NCBI GenBank assembly: GCA_020721875.1
Contig: DYLX01000004.1
Span: forward strand, 59,058 to 105,314
Length of the DNA stretch: 46,257 bases
Reading direction: 5' to 3'
Source: Leptospira biflexa
GTDB lineage: Bacteria > Spirochaetota > Spirochaetia > Treponematales > Rectinemataceae
Part shown: one piece after another, positions 35,248-45,313 of the stretch
Position numbering within the stretch: the stretch's first letter is position 1
Layout: the number at the start of each line of letters is the position of its first letter
Position numbers and translations under genes: made by a program
Notes under the pieces: model-generated
What the model was told of the DNA's origin: nothing
The model's database searches: none
Seen by the model: only the letters and a program-made list of their open reading frames with translations

Positions 35248-36507
35248 TTATTTCTGTTCTAGACACGAGATGCCAGGCAGCTCTTTGCCTTCGAGGTACT
35301 CGAGGGAGGCTCCGCCGCCCGTTGAAACGTGGCTCATCTTCGATGCGAGTCCGAATTTATTGACTGCAGCCACAGAGTCGCCGCCACCCACCACGGTGAG
35401 CGCGCCACGATCCGTCGCCTGAGCAACGAGTTTCGCGACCTGCTCCGTGCCCTTGGCGAAGGCGTCGAACTCGAACACTCCCACCGGACCATTCCAGAGT
35501 ACGCTCTTCGCGTTTGCGAGCGCTGAGGCGTAAAGCGCGAGGGTTTTTGGCCCTACATCGAGGCCCATTAAATTTTCAGGCAGCGCCTGGGCATCGACCG
35601 CAACGGGTACTGCATCGGGCGCGAAGTGTTCGGCTGCGACATGATCTACTGGTAAAATCACTTGCACACCTTGTTTTTGAGCGTGGTTAAGGAGCTGTTT
35701 CGCGGTGTCGAGAAAATCGTCTTCAACGAGGCTCTTTCCCACCGTCACGCCCTGTGCCTTGAGGAAAGTGAAGGCCATCCCGCCGCCGATCACGAGCGAC
35801 GAAGCGTTCTTGAGCAGATTTTCGAGCACGGCGATCTTTGAGGAAACCTTTGCGCCGCCAATAATGGCGACCATCGGCCGTGGTGGATTCTTGAGCATGG
35901 GCTCAAGGTTTGCAACTTCCTTTTCCATGAGGAAACCGCCAACGCGCACGTTCATGAATTTCGCAATGGTCGCAGTGCTCGCGTGTGCGCGGTGGGCGGA
36001 GCCAAACGCGTCGTTCACATAGATATCGCCATAGGAGGCGAGCTCTTTTGCAAGTACTTCCTGCGCCGCCGGGTCTTTTGCGGTCTCTTCTTTGTGAAAG
36101 CGAGTGTTTTCGAGCATCGCAACCGAACCAAAGGGAAGCGCATCGATCGCGCTCTTCTGCCCTATGCATGAGGGAAGAAACACAACCTTCGTTCCAAGAA
36201 GTTTTGCGAGATATTCGGCAACGGGTTTCATCCTGTGTTTACCGGCGAGATAGGTTTCGAGGTTGAAGGTTTTGCCGTCCTTTTCGGCTTTTTCCTTGGC
36301 TTTTGCCGCATCCTTGTCGGGGTCGCCGAGATGCGACATCAATACAAGGCTCTTCGGCTTTTGCTCGAGGATATACTTAATGGTGGGAAGTGCCGCCACG
36401 ATGCGCGTATCGTCCTGCACCTTCCCCTCTTTCATGGGAACATTGAAGTCGACGCGCATGATGATGCGTTTTCCACCGAGCGACACATCGCGCACTGTTT
36501 TTATCAT
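35248..36507 (-). CDS. pgk: Phosphoglycerate kinase
   Basis: Pgk transfers phosphate from 1,3-bisphosphoglycerate to ADP in glycolysis. The 419 residues contain RVDFNVP near residue 18, MSHLGDP, LENTRFH, NDAFGSAHRAH, the hinge GGAKVSSKI, the nucleotide-binding WNGPVGVFE and the C-terminal GGGDSVAAV and STGGGASLE. An insertion of about 30 charged residues (KAKEKAEKDG region) after the MSHLG motif is also common in other bacteria. AGGAGG lies 5 bases before the ATG. gap is 21 bases upstream. Confidence 0.97.
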   Translation of the reverse strand: MIKTVRDVSLGGKRIIMRVDFNVPMKEGKVQDDTRIVAALPTIKYILEQKPKSLVLMSHLGDPDKDAAKAKEKAEKDGKTFNLETYLAGKHRMKPVAEYLAKLLGTKVVFLPSCIGQKSAIDALPFGSVAMLENTRFHKEETAKDPAAQEVLAKELASYGDIYVNDAFGSAHRAHASTATIAKFMNVRVGGFLMEKEVANLEPMLKNPPRPMVAIIGGAKVSSKIAVLENLLKNASSLVIGGGMAFTFLKAQGVTVGKSLVEDDFLDTAKQLLNHAQKQGVQVILPVDHVAAEHFAPDAVPVAVDAQALPENLMGLDVGPKTLALYASALANAKSVLWNGPVGVFEFDAFAKGTEQVAKLVAQATDRGALTVVGGGDSVAAVNKFGLASKMSHVSTGGGASLEYLEGKELPGISCLEQK

Positions 36508-36528
36508 CACTACCTCCTCTGGAGCGCC

Positions 36529-37632
<1,104 letters not shown>

Positions 37633-37688
37633 CTAACTGATTTTGCACAGGCCATATTACGCGCCTGCGCTATTTTTAGAATAAAGAT

Positions 37689-37718
37689 AAAATAGTATCG
37701 ATTAGACAAAAAAGTCAA
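37689..37718 (-). promoter_or_regulatory. gap-pgk promoter
   Basis: On the minus strand TTGACT (37713-37718) precedes either TACTAT (37692-37697, spacer 15) or TATTTT (37689-37694, spacer 18). A leader of about 70 bases contains a 7-bp hairpin GCGCAGG/CCTGTGC and ends in GGAGG. Confidence 0.45.
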
Positions 37719-37780
37719 CCGACCGCCACCAATCTACTTCAAAATACAAAAAACTTCCATACCTTCACTTTAATGCAAGA

Positions 37781-37808
37781 TTGACCAAAACCTTCCCGTG
37801 CCTATAAT
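37781..37808 (+). promoter_or_regulatory. Promoter of the class A PBP gene, predicted leaderless
   Basis: TTGACC (37781-37786), a 16-base spacer and a perfect TATAAT (37803-37808) lie exactly 8 bases before the ATG at 37817. No ribosome binding site is present. Confidence 0.65.
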
Positions 37809-37816
37809 CTACTGAC

Positions 37817-40264
37817 ATGCAACCTCATGCGCCTAGGGCAATATATATTTTCATCATTGCGATTATTGTGCTCACCGCTGGGCTGGGTGCTGGGCTGGGC
37901 CTCGCCCTCTCTGGTACTGTAAATGTAATCAGAACTGAGAATTTCACACAGTTCGACACCGCGCTTCCGACCAAGATTTTTGATATAAACGGCAAACTTA
38001 TTACCGAGTTTTTCGCCGAAGAACAGAGAATTCCGGTTTCGATCAAAGACCTCCCCAATTATCTGCTCGAGGCCTTTATCACGCGAGAAGACAGAACCTT
38101 CTACACGAACCCGGGCTTTGATCTGCAGTCGATTTTCCGGGCGGTTCTGGGACAAATTATAGGAAAGAATCTCGGTGGAGGTTCCACAATTACCCAGCAG
38201 TTGGCGGGCACGCTCTACGCCGACCGCAAGGTTATCAGCATTGGGAGAAAACTCAAGGAACTCTGGTGGTCACTCCAGCTCACGCGTCGATTCACCAAAC
38301 AAGAGATTCTCGAGATGTATCTCAATCGAATGATTATGGGGCCCGCCGTCTATGGCGTAGAAGCGGCGAGCAGGTACTTCTTTGGACATCCCGCGAAAGA
38401 CTGCACCCCGGAAGAAGCGGCAATCCTGGCGATTCAGCTCTCGAGTCCATCGCGCTACAACCCCTTTCGCAATCCGATGCTCGCGCGCGACCGTTCCAAG
38501 GAGATTCTGGATCAGATGGTCGCGCGGCACGTGATCTCCAAGGCACAGGCCAACGAATCGTTCGACGCGTACTGGGCGTCTTTCGACTACTCTCGCGTCG
38601 CGGTATCCGCATTCTACAACCGTGAAGACAAAGCGCCCTGGTTCAGCGAGTATGTACGGCGGCAGCTTGAAGACATGTTCTACGGCTCGATCGATATCTA
38701 CAGCGATGGTCTCTCGGTCTACACCACCCTCGACCTCGACAAGCAAGCGGAAGCCGACCTCTACATGAAGCGCGGCATCGAGGTAGCCAATACTTCGTTT
38801 AAAGCGACCAATTCGCAGCGTCTCTCCGAAGCCGATACTACCTTTGTACCCATCGTCGAGCTACTCGGCCTCGCCTTCGATCTTCCGACGCTCTACGCAC
38901 CGCAGAGCCGAAGCGAAGCGGACTCGCAGCAGTTCTACCTCAATGTGGTGAACCCTGTACTCGATGCGACGAGTCTTATGTTCAACATTGCCTCGCTCAA
39001 ACCCTACATCGGCGCAGCTTCTGTCAAAATCAAAACGCAGTTGGAAAAAACGACCGTCGAGGGAGCCCTTGTCACCATCGATAACAGTACAGGCTACATC
39101 CTAGCCCTCGTGGGTGGTTCAGATTACAGCCAGGCCAACCAGCTCATCCGTGCCACGCAAGCAAAACTAATGCCCGGTTCCACCTTCAAGCCGCTCTATT
39201 ACTCTGCCGCCATCGACACAAAGAAAATTACCGAAGGGACCTACATCGTCGACGAGCCGACAACCTTCTACAATGAGGATGGCACTCCCTATACGCCTCA
39301 GAACTTCAAGGGTGAGTGGTCGGGATCGGTTCTCGCCTGGAAGGCGCTCGCCTACTCGATGAACGTGCCTTCCGTCAAAGTGCTGCAAACCATCGGTTTC
39401 GATGCGGCGATTAACCGCGCGGCTGCCCTTCTCGACATCACAGATCCCATCGAAATTCGGAAGACCTTTCCCCGATATTACCCGCTCGCGCTTGGCGTGA
39501 TCGGCGTCACCCCTCTGCAGATGGCCCGCGCGTTTTCTGTGTTCGCGAACGGAGGCAAAGCGGTCACGCCGATTGCGATCCGCTATGTCGAAGACCGCAA
39601 CGGCAATGTGATCGCGGAGCCCGAAAAGGATGCGCTCCAGGCGTTGCGTCATAAACCAGCACAGGTTATCTCTCCACAGAACGCAGCGATCATGGTCGAT
39701 ATGCTGAAGCGAGTTGTTTCTGGTGGTACATTGGCGGGAGCCACGCAATCTGGATCAATCTTCAAACAGACGGGTCCTGATGGAAAATCATATGTGATCC
39801 CCATTGTGGGAAAAACAGGCACCACGCAGAACTGGGCAGACGCTTGGACACTCGGTTCGAGCCCCTACTATACCACGGCTATTTGGTTCGGCTTCGACCG
39901 CCCAGGGAACTCGCTTGGCGTTTCGCAAACCGGTGCCACCGTGGCCGCACCCGTGTGGGCAAACTACATGCGTGACATCCATATCGGCCTGCCCTATAAA
40001 AACTTCCCCAAACCCGACTCAGGTCTCGTTTCGGCGACGGTATGCGCGCTCTCAGGCGAGCTCCCCACCGAGTACTGCACGGATGGAACCGTGAATCTGC
40101 TCTACCTGGATGGAACGCAGCCGACACAGTATTGCACACTTCATGGACCCGCGCTGCCCCCACAACCAAGCGCAGATCAAACGCAGACTCCCGGCGCACT
40201 GCCGAATGATCTCGAACCTCTGCCACAAGGGCTTTCCGGTTCGCCGATCAATCAGAGAAGATAA
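37817..40264 (+). CDS. Bifunctional penicillin-binding protein 1A-type
   Basis: The 815-residue class A PBP polymerises lipid II and cross-links peptidoglycan. It has a signal anchor (about 8-30), the GT51 transglycosylase domain with REDRTFY (catalytic Glu91), GGGSTITQQLAG, RKLKELWWSLQLTRRF and EILEMYLNR, and a transpeptidase domain with S455TFK, S514MN and K666TGTT. The C-terminus is proline- and glutamine-rich with two Cys pairs. In the EDRxFYxHxG motif the usual His is Asn. The family and both catalytic centres are clear; a gene number is not assigned. Confidence 0.95.
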   Translation: MQPHAPRAIYIFIIAIIVLTAGLGAGLGLALSGTVNVIRTENFTQFDTALPTKIFDINGKLITEFFAEEQRIPVSIKDLPNYLLEAFITREDRTFYTNPGFDLQSIFRAVLGQIIGKNLGGGSTITQQLAGTLYADRKVISIGRKLKELWWSLQLTRRFTKQEILEMYLNRMIMGPAVYGVEAASRYFFGHPAKDCTPEEAAILAIQLSSPSRYNPFRNPMLARDRSKEILDQMVARHVISKAQANESFDAYWASFDYSRVAVSAFYNREDKAPWFSEYVRRQLEDMFYGSIDIYSDGLSVYTTLDLDKQAEADLYMKRGIEVANTSFKATNSQRLSEADTTFVPIVELLGLAFDLPTLYAPQSRSEADSQQFYLNVVNPVLDATSLMFNIASLKPYIGAASVKIKTQLEKTTVEGALVTIDNSTGYILALVGGSDYSQANQLIRATQAKLMPGSTFKPLYYSAAIDTKKITEGTYIVDEPTTFYNEDGTPYTPQNFKGEWSGSVLAWKALAYSMNVPSVKVLQTIGFDAAINRAAALLDITDPIEIRKTFPRYYPLALGVIGVTPLQMARAFSVFANGGKAVTPIAIRYVEDRNGNVIAEPEKDALQALRHKPAQVISPQNAAIMVDMLKRVVSGGTLAGATQSGSIFKQTGPDGKSYVIPIVGKTGTTQNWADAWTLGSSPYYTTAIWFGFDRPGNSLGVSQTGATVAAPVWANYMRDIHIGLPYKNFPKPDSGLVSATVCALSGELPTEYCTDGTVNLLYLDGTQPTQYCTLHGPALPPQPSADQTQTPGALPNDLEPLPQGLSGSPINQRR

Positions 40265-40296
40265 TTGTTGAAATGAAATCGCCGCATGGTACTTGT

Positions 40297-40833
40297 TCAG
40301 TGGAGCCCCACTTGGTTTTCAAGGTTCACTGTGTTTCTCGGCACCGCCGCAGGGCGTGTTTGAAAGAGTAGAATTGCCAAAAACGCGAAAATACCGGTGA
40401 CGGCGCTCATGAGTCGAATGATGAAATCAGGAAGTCCTGTGGAATCCCCCGCTACTATGGGCAGTCTCATAGTCTCTTTCGAGCTATCGGCAGCGTTTCT
40501 CCAGCTTTCTGGAAGCACAATTAGTGTCTCGCCTGGACGGATGTAGCCCAGGGCAGCTGCTCGTTCTGCGGTGAGTGTCGAGTTGTGTTTCAACTCTTCG
40601 ATCAAACGAGCCTTCATCTCATTCTGTTCCTGAAGATAGTCGAGGGCTTTCTGAATCTTGGCTTGCTGCAACAGCAAATCTTGATAGGCGAGAAGGCCGC
40701 CCTTTCCCGCCATCGCCGAGATACAGCAATACGAAATCAGCATGGAGAACAAACCGTATAGCAGGGCGCTGAGGATTGCCCTGTTCTTTTGCGCGAATTC
40801 TCGAGGCGAGTGCATCAACAAGAATTTCGGCAT
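40297..40833 (-). CDS. DivIC/FtsB-like septum protein with a second membrane segment
   Basis: The 178 residues have a membrane helix (about 19-41), a coiled coil (about 48-85) and the DivIC-type motif ERAAALGYIRPGE. Members of this family join FtsL in the division complex. Unlike FtsB or DivIC, a second hydrophobic helix lies near residues 138-160 after a polar linker. It is convergent with the PBP gene and divergent from the next gene. Confidence 0.65.
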   Translation of the reverse strand: MPKFLLMHSPREFAQKNRAILSALLYGLFSMLISYCCISAMAGKGGLLAYQDLLLQQAKIQKALDYLQEQNEMKARLIEELKHNSTLTAERAAALGYIRPGETLIVLPESWRNAADSSKETMRLPIVAGDSTGLPDFIIRLMSAVTGIFAFLAILLFQTRPAAVPRNTVNLENQVGLH

Positions 40834-40922
40834 GTTTTATGCTCGCGATGAGATAATTTGTTCTTGGAAAGTAGTTCCATGCGTGGGGCAAAGGGTGTAC
40901 TATATCAAAGAGGATCATATAG

Positions 40923-41522
40923 ATGGAAAAGAGTGCGAACAACTCACCGACCCGTAAGTACGCCGATGATGTGCTCAATGGTCTTTTCATCAGCCCACTC
41001 GAGGACACGGAGCGCTTCGATACAATGGAATCTGAAGAGGCTCGAATCCTTGCTCCCCTCAGCGCGAGACAAGAATCGGACTTGCCCTCTTCTACTATGC
41101 AGGACTTCAGAGAAGATGCAGCTGGGAAAAAGGCTGAAGATCCCGCGACTCAGCGTCACGCGCCCGTCCAGACAGCCGCCTCGAACGAGCAAGTGATCAT
41201 GCGCTTCGCAGGCGAGCTCAAATCTATCAAACAAGATCTACTCTCGATCAAACAGTCTTTTGAGGTCCTGAAACGTCCCCAATCCTCGCCTTCGGGTGCC
41301 ACCGTGGCAACTTCGACTACCTCCGAACCTCCTCAGAACCCTCGCCCCGAGGAAGTGAGAGTGCACGAAGACGCGAGTGAACTCCTTGAAGACCTCCGCA
41401 AGCTTCTACTCTACCTCGATAGACTCCTCGAATCTCTCCCGGAAGAAAAAATTGGAGAGTTTGCGAACTCAGAGTACTTCAACCTCTACCGCCACGTCTT
41501 TGAAAAACTCGGCCTGTCCTGA
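40923..41522 (+). CDS. Hypothetical coiled-coil protein with conserved C-terminal motif
   Basis: I do not recognise a named family. The 199 residues have an acidic N-terminus, a coiled coil at about residues 90-120, a Pro/Ser/Thr-rich linker (about 122-145) and a helical C-terminal segment with LLYLDRLLESLPEEKIGEFANSEYF cut short here for length. I recall a similar SEYF...F-x-x-LGL ending from treponemal hypothetical proteins. There is no signal peptide. AGAGGA lies before the ATG. Confidence 0.55.
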   Translation: MEKSANNSPTRKYADDVLNGLFISPLEDTERFDTMESEEARILAPLSARQESDLPSSTMQDFREDAAGKKAEDPATQRHAPVQTAASNEQVIMRFAGELKSIKQDLLSIKQSFEVLKRPQSSPSGATVATSTTSEPPQNPRPEEVRVHEDASELLEDLRKLLLYLDRLLESLPEEKIGEFANSEYFNLYRHVFEKLGLS

Positions 41523-41534
41523 TCGAATCGTTCT

Positions 41535-43223
41535 TCACTTCATCTTATAAAGCATTCCCGGCTCAAGCCCGTAAGAAGCTCGCAGATACGCACCAAGCTG
41601 GCGAGCGTTTTCGATAAGCGCTGAAAGATGCTGGCTCATGTAGGCGTCGATGGTACCCGAGAGTTCGGGGTGCGCTTTGGCGAGGGTAGGTCCAAGCGTC
41701 TCAAGGAAATAATTCTGGATATCTTTGAGCGGCTGCTGCACGAGATAAGCCTGCATCTCGTTGGCCATCAGGTAGGAAGAGTCAACATTATAGCGCATCC
41801 ATCGAAAATAACGGATAAGAAACCACTTCTCATCGTCGGTGAGTCGCTGGTAGAGCGACAACACGAGATCTCGATAGCGGGTATCGGTAAAAAAAAGCGC
41901 ATGACTGAGTTCATGTGAGAGAAATCGGTACTGGAGATAGATCGGCGATTCCTGCGAAATCGACACGATGGCGCCCTTCCCTGCCGAAAAATTCGAGCCC
42001 CGAGCAATTAATATGCCAGCTTTGACGAGGATATCGCGGAGCGAGAGCTCTTCCTTGGAGAGCGGGAAATGCTGATTCTCGGCCATCTCAAAGAAGCGTG
42101 CAATGTCTTCAGGCCGGTAGTCGTGGGCGTTCCACCCATGTTGTTCAGCGATTTCTGAGTCCGAAGCGAGTTTTCCTACATAGCCGATCTTCTCGACAAA
42201 AAACGCAAGTCGTTTGAGGTATTGGTCTTGAGTCGCGTAATCTTTATAAAGAAAGATTAAGGTGTCTGGACGGATATCCCAGCGAGCGAGATAAAAAGGC
42301 TTGTCCGTCAGGGGCGCACTATTGACGAGGAGTCCAGGATCGATGCGGTCAAGTTCATCCACCTTGCGGACAGGCCGAACACAGAAGGCCTCGATACGAA
42401 TGCCCGCTGGGGCTTCGAGGGTAATGACCTTCGGGTTTGCCTCGAGGAGGCCGTTGGGAATCGAAAATGCGGAATTGCCGCCACGGTGCAGATAGGTCAG
42501 CTTCTGGTTTCCCCAAAAAACCGTGACATTCCCCGCGTCTCCCGTGAGTGCAACATCGAGTTGGCTCGCTGCACAGACCGCCTGAGAAAGTCCTTCAAAG
42601 GGGCTGCTGATGCTGTACTTATAGGATCCATTTTGCGAATTTCGCGTAAATTGGGACGAGATTTCAGAAGTATCGCCTTGAAGAAGGAACCCTCTCATTT
42701 CGGGAACAAGCCGGATCTCTTGGATCGCGAGAGGATATCCCCCCTGGTTCGACTGCGAGGACTGTGCGGGAGACAAGGCGTTGATAGTGACCGCCTTTAT
42801 CTCGATCCACTTCAGCGTTCGAGACTGTGGTGAAGGAATTATAAATGCGTAGCTGCCCGCTGAGGGTATGGTGCACATAAGGGAGCCACCTCTGTTCTTG
42901 TCGTCTCCAAAGTTCACCAAGAACTGCGCCCCTGAGCTTAGCGACGATACGAGAAGTCGTGTGGCGTAGCCATCAGGCACCTTGACCGGCGAATCAAGAA
43001 TGTAGCGTTTTTTTTCTCCACGCACGTCGAATCCAGCTTCGTCTGCGCCCTGAAATGAACCAGTGAAGTTGAGACGAGAACCCCTCGCATCGTACCAGTT
43101 TATCGAGCTGACGCTTGGCCGCCGACAGGAAATAGCGGCCGTGCACAGTGTAAAAATTCCCAAAATGCTGAGGAGGTTGAACATAGCGCGCGCAGTCCGC
43201 GCAGAGTGGGTGGCGTGGTTCAT
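41535..43223 (-). CDS. Predicted lipoprotein with HExxH metallopeptidase motif
   Basis: The 562 residues start with a basic N-terminus and a hydrophobic stretch ending in TAAISC, a relaxed spirochaete-like lipobox (Cys33). The middle is beta-rich, with jelly-roll-like carbohydrate-binding features (about 40-290). Near the C-terminus SHELSHALFF (His437, Glu438, His441) matches the zincin motif, and Glu489 in ANEMQAY is a plausible third zinc ligand, giving a gluzincin-like arrangement. Substrate unknown. The start at 43223 lacks a strong ribosome binding site; it follows the upstream gene by 17 bases. Confidence 0.65.
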   Translation of the reverse strand: MNHATHSARTARAMFNLLSILGIFTLCTAAISCRRPSVSSINWYDARGSRLNFTGSFQGADEAGFDVRGEKKRYILDSPVKVPDGYATRLLVSSLSSGAQFLVNFGDDKNRGGSLMCTIPSAGSYAFIIPSPQSRTLKWIEIKAVTINALSPAQSSQSNQGGYPLAIQEIRLVPEMRGFLLQGDTSEISSQFTRNSQNGSYKYSISSPFEGLSQAVCAASQLDVALTGDAGNVTVFWGNQKLTYLHRGGNSAFSIPNGLLEANPKVITLEAPAGIRIEAFCVRPVRKVDELDRIDPGLLVNSAPLTDKPFYLARWDIRPDTLIFLYKDYATQDQYLKRLAFFVEKIGYVGKLASDSEIAEQHGWNAHDYRPEDIARFFEMAENQHFPLSKEELSLRDILVKAGILIARGSNFSAGKGAIVSISQESPIYLQYRFLSHELSHALFFTDTRYRDLVLSLYQRLTDDEKWFLIRYFRWMRYNVDSSYLMANEMQAYLVQQPLKDIQNYFLETLGPTLAKAHPELSGTIDAYMSQHLSALIENARQLGAYLRASYGLEPGMLYKMK

Positions 43224-43240
43224 TGAGGTATCGTGCTCTT

Positions 43241-44011
43241 TTATAGGAGTTCGAATATCTCTCTCGCGAGCAGACGCGCCAGCTCGAATTTTTTAAACTC
43301 CGAAGGCTCGCTCCTCTCTCCTGCAATCGAATCCCAGAGATTCGCGAAATTTGCAGGAAGCTTCGGCAGTTCCTTGAGTTGCGATTCAAACTCCGCGTGC
43401 GAGGGCTCAAATTTTCGGTTGAACATGAAGATCGAGGCACCGGCATAGCGGAGAAATCCCGCCCTCGACATCAGTCGGAAGAATTGATTTTCGGAGACGG
43501 AGGCCGCGCCGAAATCGGAGAGATAATGCTCCATCTTCGCCGAAAAGCTGTCGAAGAGGTTTTGCCACGCTTCGGGAGGAAAGTGCGCGAGCTGTTCGCG
43601 CATGCGTTCTATCCAATCGCTGCGCGAGAACACGAGGGTAAAATTGAGGAGCCTGTAAAGTGGATAGGTACCGGAATTCTTAAGAAGCCGGATATGACGT
43701 TGAGGCCGGACTGCAATGTCTTCAACAGAGGGTATGTGTTTATATTCGATGCGGATGGGTATCTCATCGAGGAAAAAACGATCTTTTGTCCCCCCAACCG
43801 CGGACTCGAAGGCGCCTGGATTATTAAAGAGCTCTTGGCGCTTCTCTGGAGAGGGAATCCCCCGGCGGTAGTATGCGTCGAAAACCAGTGCATAGTGCGG
43901 ATCCAGCTCGTCATGCCGTGAGCGCCGGTCCACACAGATGCAGTCGACTCCCGACCATTGCGAGATAGTATTAATTAAAAAAAGTGATATATCTTCCGAC
44001 TTTCGTTTCAT
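43241..44011 (-). CDS. Hypothetical protein, possibly nucleotidyltransferase-like
   Basis: The 256 residues include VDCICVDRRSRHDELDPHYALVFDAYY split across one region (about 20-48), where the acidic residues after the serine/arginine stretch resemble DUF4037-type nucleotidyltransferases. The rest is helical. I am not sure of the family. The start is the ATG at 44011 because AGGAG lies just upstream; the longer frame begins within the divergent promoter region. Its promoter is at 44032-44061. Confidence 0.45.
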   Translation of the reverse strand: MKRKSEDISLFLINTISQWSGVDCICVDRRSRHDELDPHYALVFDAYYRRGIPSPEKRQELFNNPGAFESAVGGTKDRFFLDEIPIRIEYKHIPSVEDIAVRPQRHIRLLKNSGTYPLYRLLNFTLVFSRSDWIERMREQLAHFPPEAWQNLFDSFSAKMEHYLSDFGAASVSENQFFRLMSRAGFLRYAGASIFMFNRKFEPSHAEFESQLKELPKLPANFANLWDSIAGERSEPSEFKKFELARLLAREIFELL

Positions 44012-44031
44012 GCGCTCCTGCCTTTCGTCCA

Positions 44032-44061
44032 AGTATAGCATAGCGACTCCATTTCTGTCAT
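44032..44061 (-). promoter_or_regulatory. Promoter of the 43241-44011 gene
   Basis: On the minus strand ATGACA (44056-44061), an 18-base spacer and TATACT (44032-44037). The leader of about 13 bases contains AGGAG. Confidence 0.5.
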
Positions 44062-44081
44062 GCGCGAGGATGAGGATATGT

Positions 44082-44109
44082 TCCACAAGTCATAGTGCGC
44101 ATATATACT
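44082..44109 (+). promoter_or_regulatory. Promoter of the 44118 gene, predicted leaderless
   Basis: A weak -35 TCCACA (44082-44087), a 16-base spacer and TATACT (44104-44109) lie exactly 8 bases before the ATG. There is no ribosome binding site. The -10 box and the 8-base spacing match those of tmk. Confidence 0.45.
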
Positions 44110-44117
44110 GACAGTAA

Positions 44118-44693
44118 ATGGATCGCTTCGTGCTGATGATCATGCCCCACCTCAATGTCCGTGCGCATATTCGCGCACTCAGGCTCGCGACCAGAAATTT
44201 TGCCGACGATGACTCCGTGATGGCCTTGCCTGAGGGCATCATTCTCGGTTGGTTTGAAACACTTGAAAAATTCTCCTCGGAGCGGATCCAACTGGCGCTG
44301 GCGAGGCTCGAATCGGATTTGAGCAGAATCCTCCCCCCATCCTTCAGATTTCGCTCTGCGGAGAGACAGTCCGGCCACTGGTATCTGAAATCCGACGAAA
44401 CAGCCGACGCTGAGAAGATTCTCGCTTCGCTGCGCGCCTTTGCCTCGCGCGCAGCGCTTGATCTCCATGATCCGCCGGTCCTGTACGCGAAGGAAGTTTT
44501 GGGCAGCATCGCCCTCGGGAGCGCAAGCGGGCTCGTTTCGCCTGGACCCCTCAGTTTTAAAAAATATGAGCTTGTGATATACCTAGCCGAGTTACCTGAA
44601 ACACCCCTGCGTGGTTTTCAGTTTAGCGCGATTGCCCGCGTTCACCATATAACGCGACGAGGCAGCGTAGATCGCACATTACGGAGCGATTAG
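44118..44693 (+). CDS. Hypothetical cytoplasmic protein
   Basis: I do not recognise this 191-residue protein. It has alternating strands and helices, no signal peptide or membrane segment, and features such as GIILGWFETLEKFSSERIQ and SGLVSPGPLSFKKYELVIYL split around a glycine-rich middle. A ligase or phosphoesterase fold is possible but none of the usual motifs is clear. The codon use looks like its neighbours. It stands 9 bases before the OmpW-like gene. Confidence 0.5.
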   Translation: MDRFVLMIMPHLNVRAHIRALRLATRNFADDDSVMALPEGIILGWFETLEKFSSERIQLALARLESDLSRILPPSFRFRSAERQSGHWYLKSDETADAEKILASLRAFASRAALDLHDPPVLYAKEVLGSIALGSASGLVSPGPLSFKKYELVIYLAELPETPLRGFQFSAIARVHHITRRGSVDRTLRSD

Positions 44694-44702
44694 GGAGGTT
44701 TG

Positions 44703-45302
44703 ATGTCCCGGAAATTCATTGTGTTGTTTATGCTCATTGTATCACTCTGCGCGCTTGCAGCAGGCGCTCAGGAAAATCCATCAGGATCGAACGCACCGGC
44801 TGCGCGCAAGGGCGATCAGTCCATTACCATCATCGGCGGGGGATTTATACCGCTTTTCGTGCTCAACAATGCGGGTACCCTGGTTTCGACGCCCAACATG
44901 AGCCCAGGAGCCGCCTTCGGTCTTCAGTACCGTTACATGCTCGGCAAGCACTTCGGCCTCGGAGGAGCCATTGCCGGTTCCTATGTGACGACCATCGGCG
45001 GAGGAACCCTCTTTCTCGCCCCCATTGGGCTCACCGCGGCGTGGGTGGGCGGCACTGAGCTTCTCGAATTCGAAGGCTCGACCGAACTTGGCATGAACAT
45101 CATGCGCCTCTACGGGAACGGCATCATATCACCATACGCCAAACTAGGCGTCGGGCTGGGCCGCTATATCAGCACATCGTGGAGCATCGGCGCAAAAATC
45201 AACTGGTGGCTTGTGCCTGAACTGCACATTGGTACGTACAGCAGTCTGAACTCCTACGCCCATTTTTTGGAGTTCTCAATCGGCGCGACGTACCATTTCT
45301 GA
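44703..45302 (+). CDS. Small outer membrane beta-barrel protein (OmpW-like)
   Basis: The 199 residues start with a signal peptide cleaved after about residue 22 (ALAAGA). The mature part is a series of amphipathic strands with turns (GGGFIPLF, AFGLQYRYMLG, GLTAAWVGG, LHIGTYSSL) and ends in YHF, a C-terminal Phe recognised by the BAM complex. This matches the small OmpW-type barrels of treponemes. GGGAGG lies 4 bases before the ATG. It lies just before a lipoprotein gene, probably in one operon. Confidence 0.75.
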   Translation: MSRKFIVLFMLIVSLCALAAGAQENPSGSNAPAARKGDQSITIIGGGFIPLFVLNNAGTLVSTPNMSPGAAFGLQYRYMLGKHFGLGGAIAGSYVTTIGGGTLFLAPIGLTAAWVGGTELLEFEGSTELGMNIMRLYGNGIISPYAKLGVGLGRYISTSWSIGAKINWWLVPELHIGTYSSLNSYAHFLEFSIGATYHF

Positions 45303-45313
45303 GGAGGAAGCCG

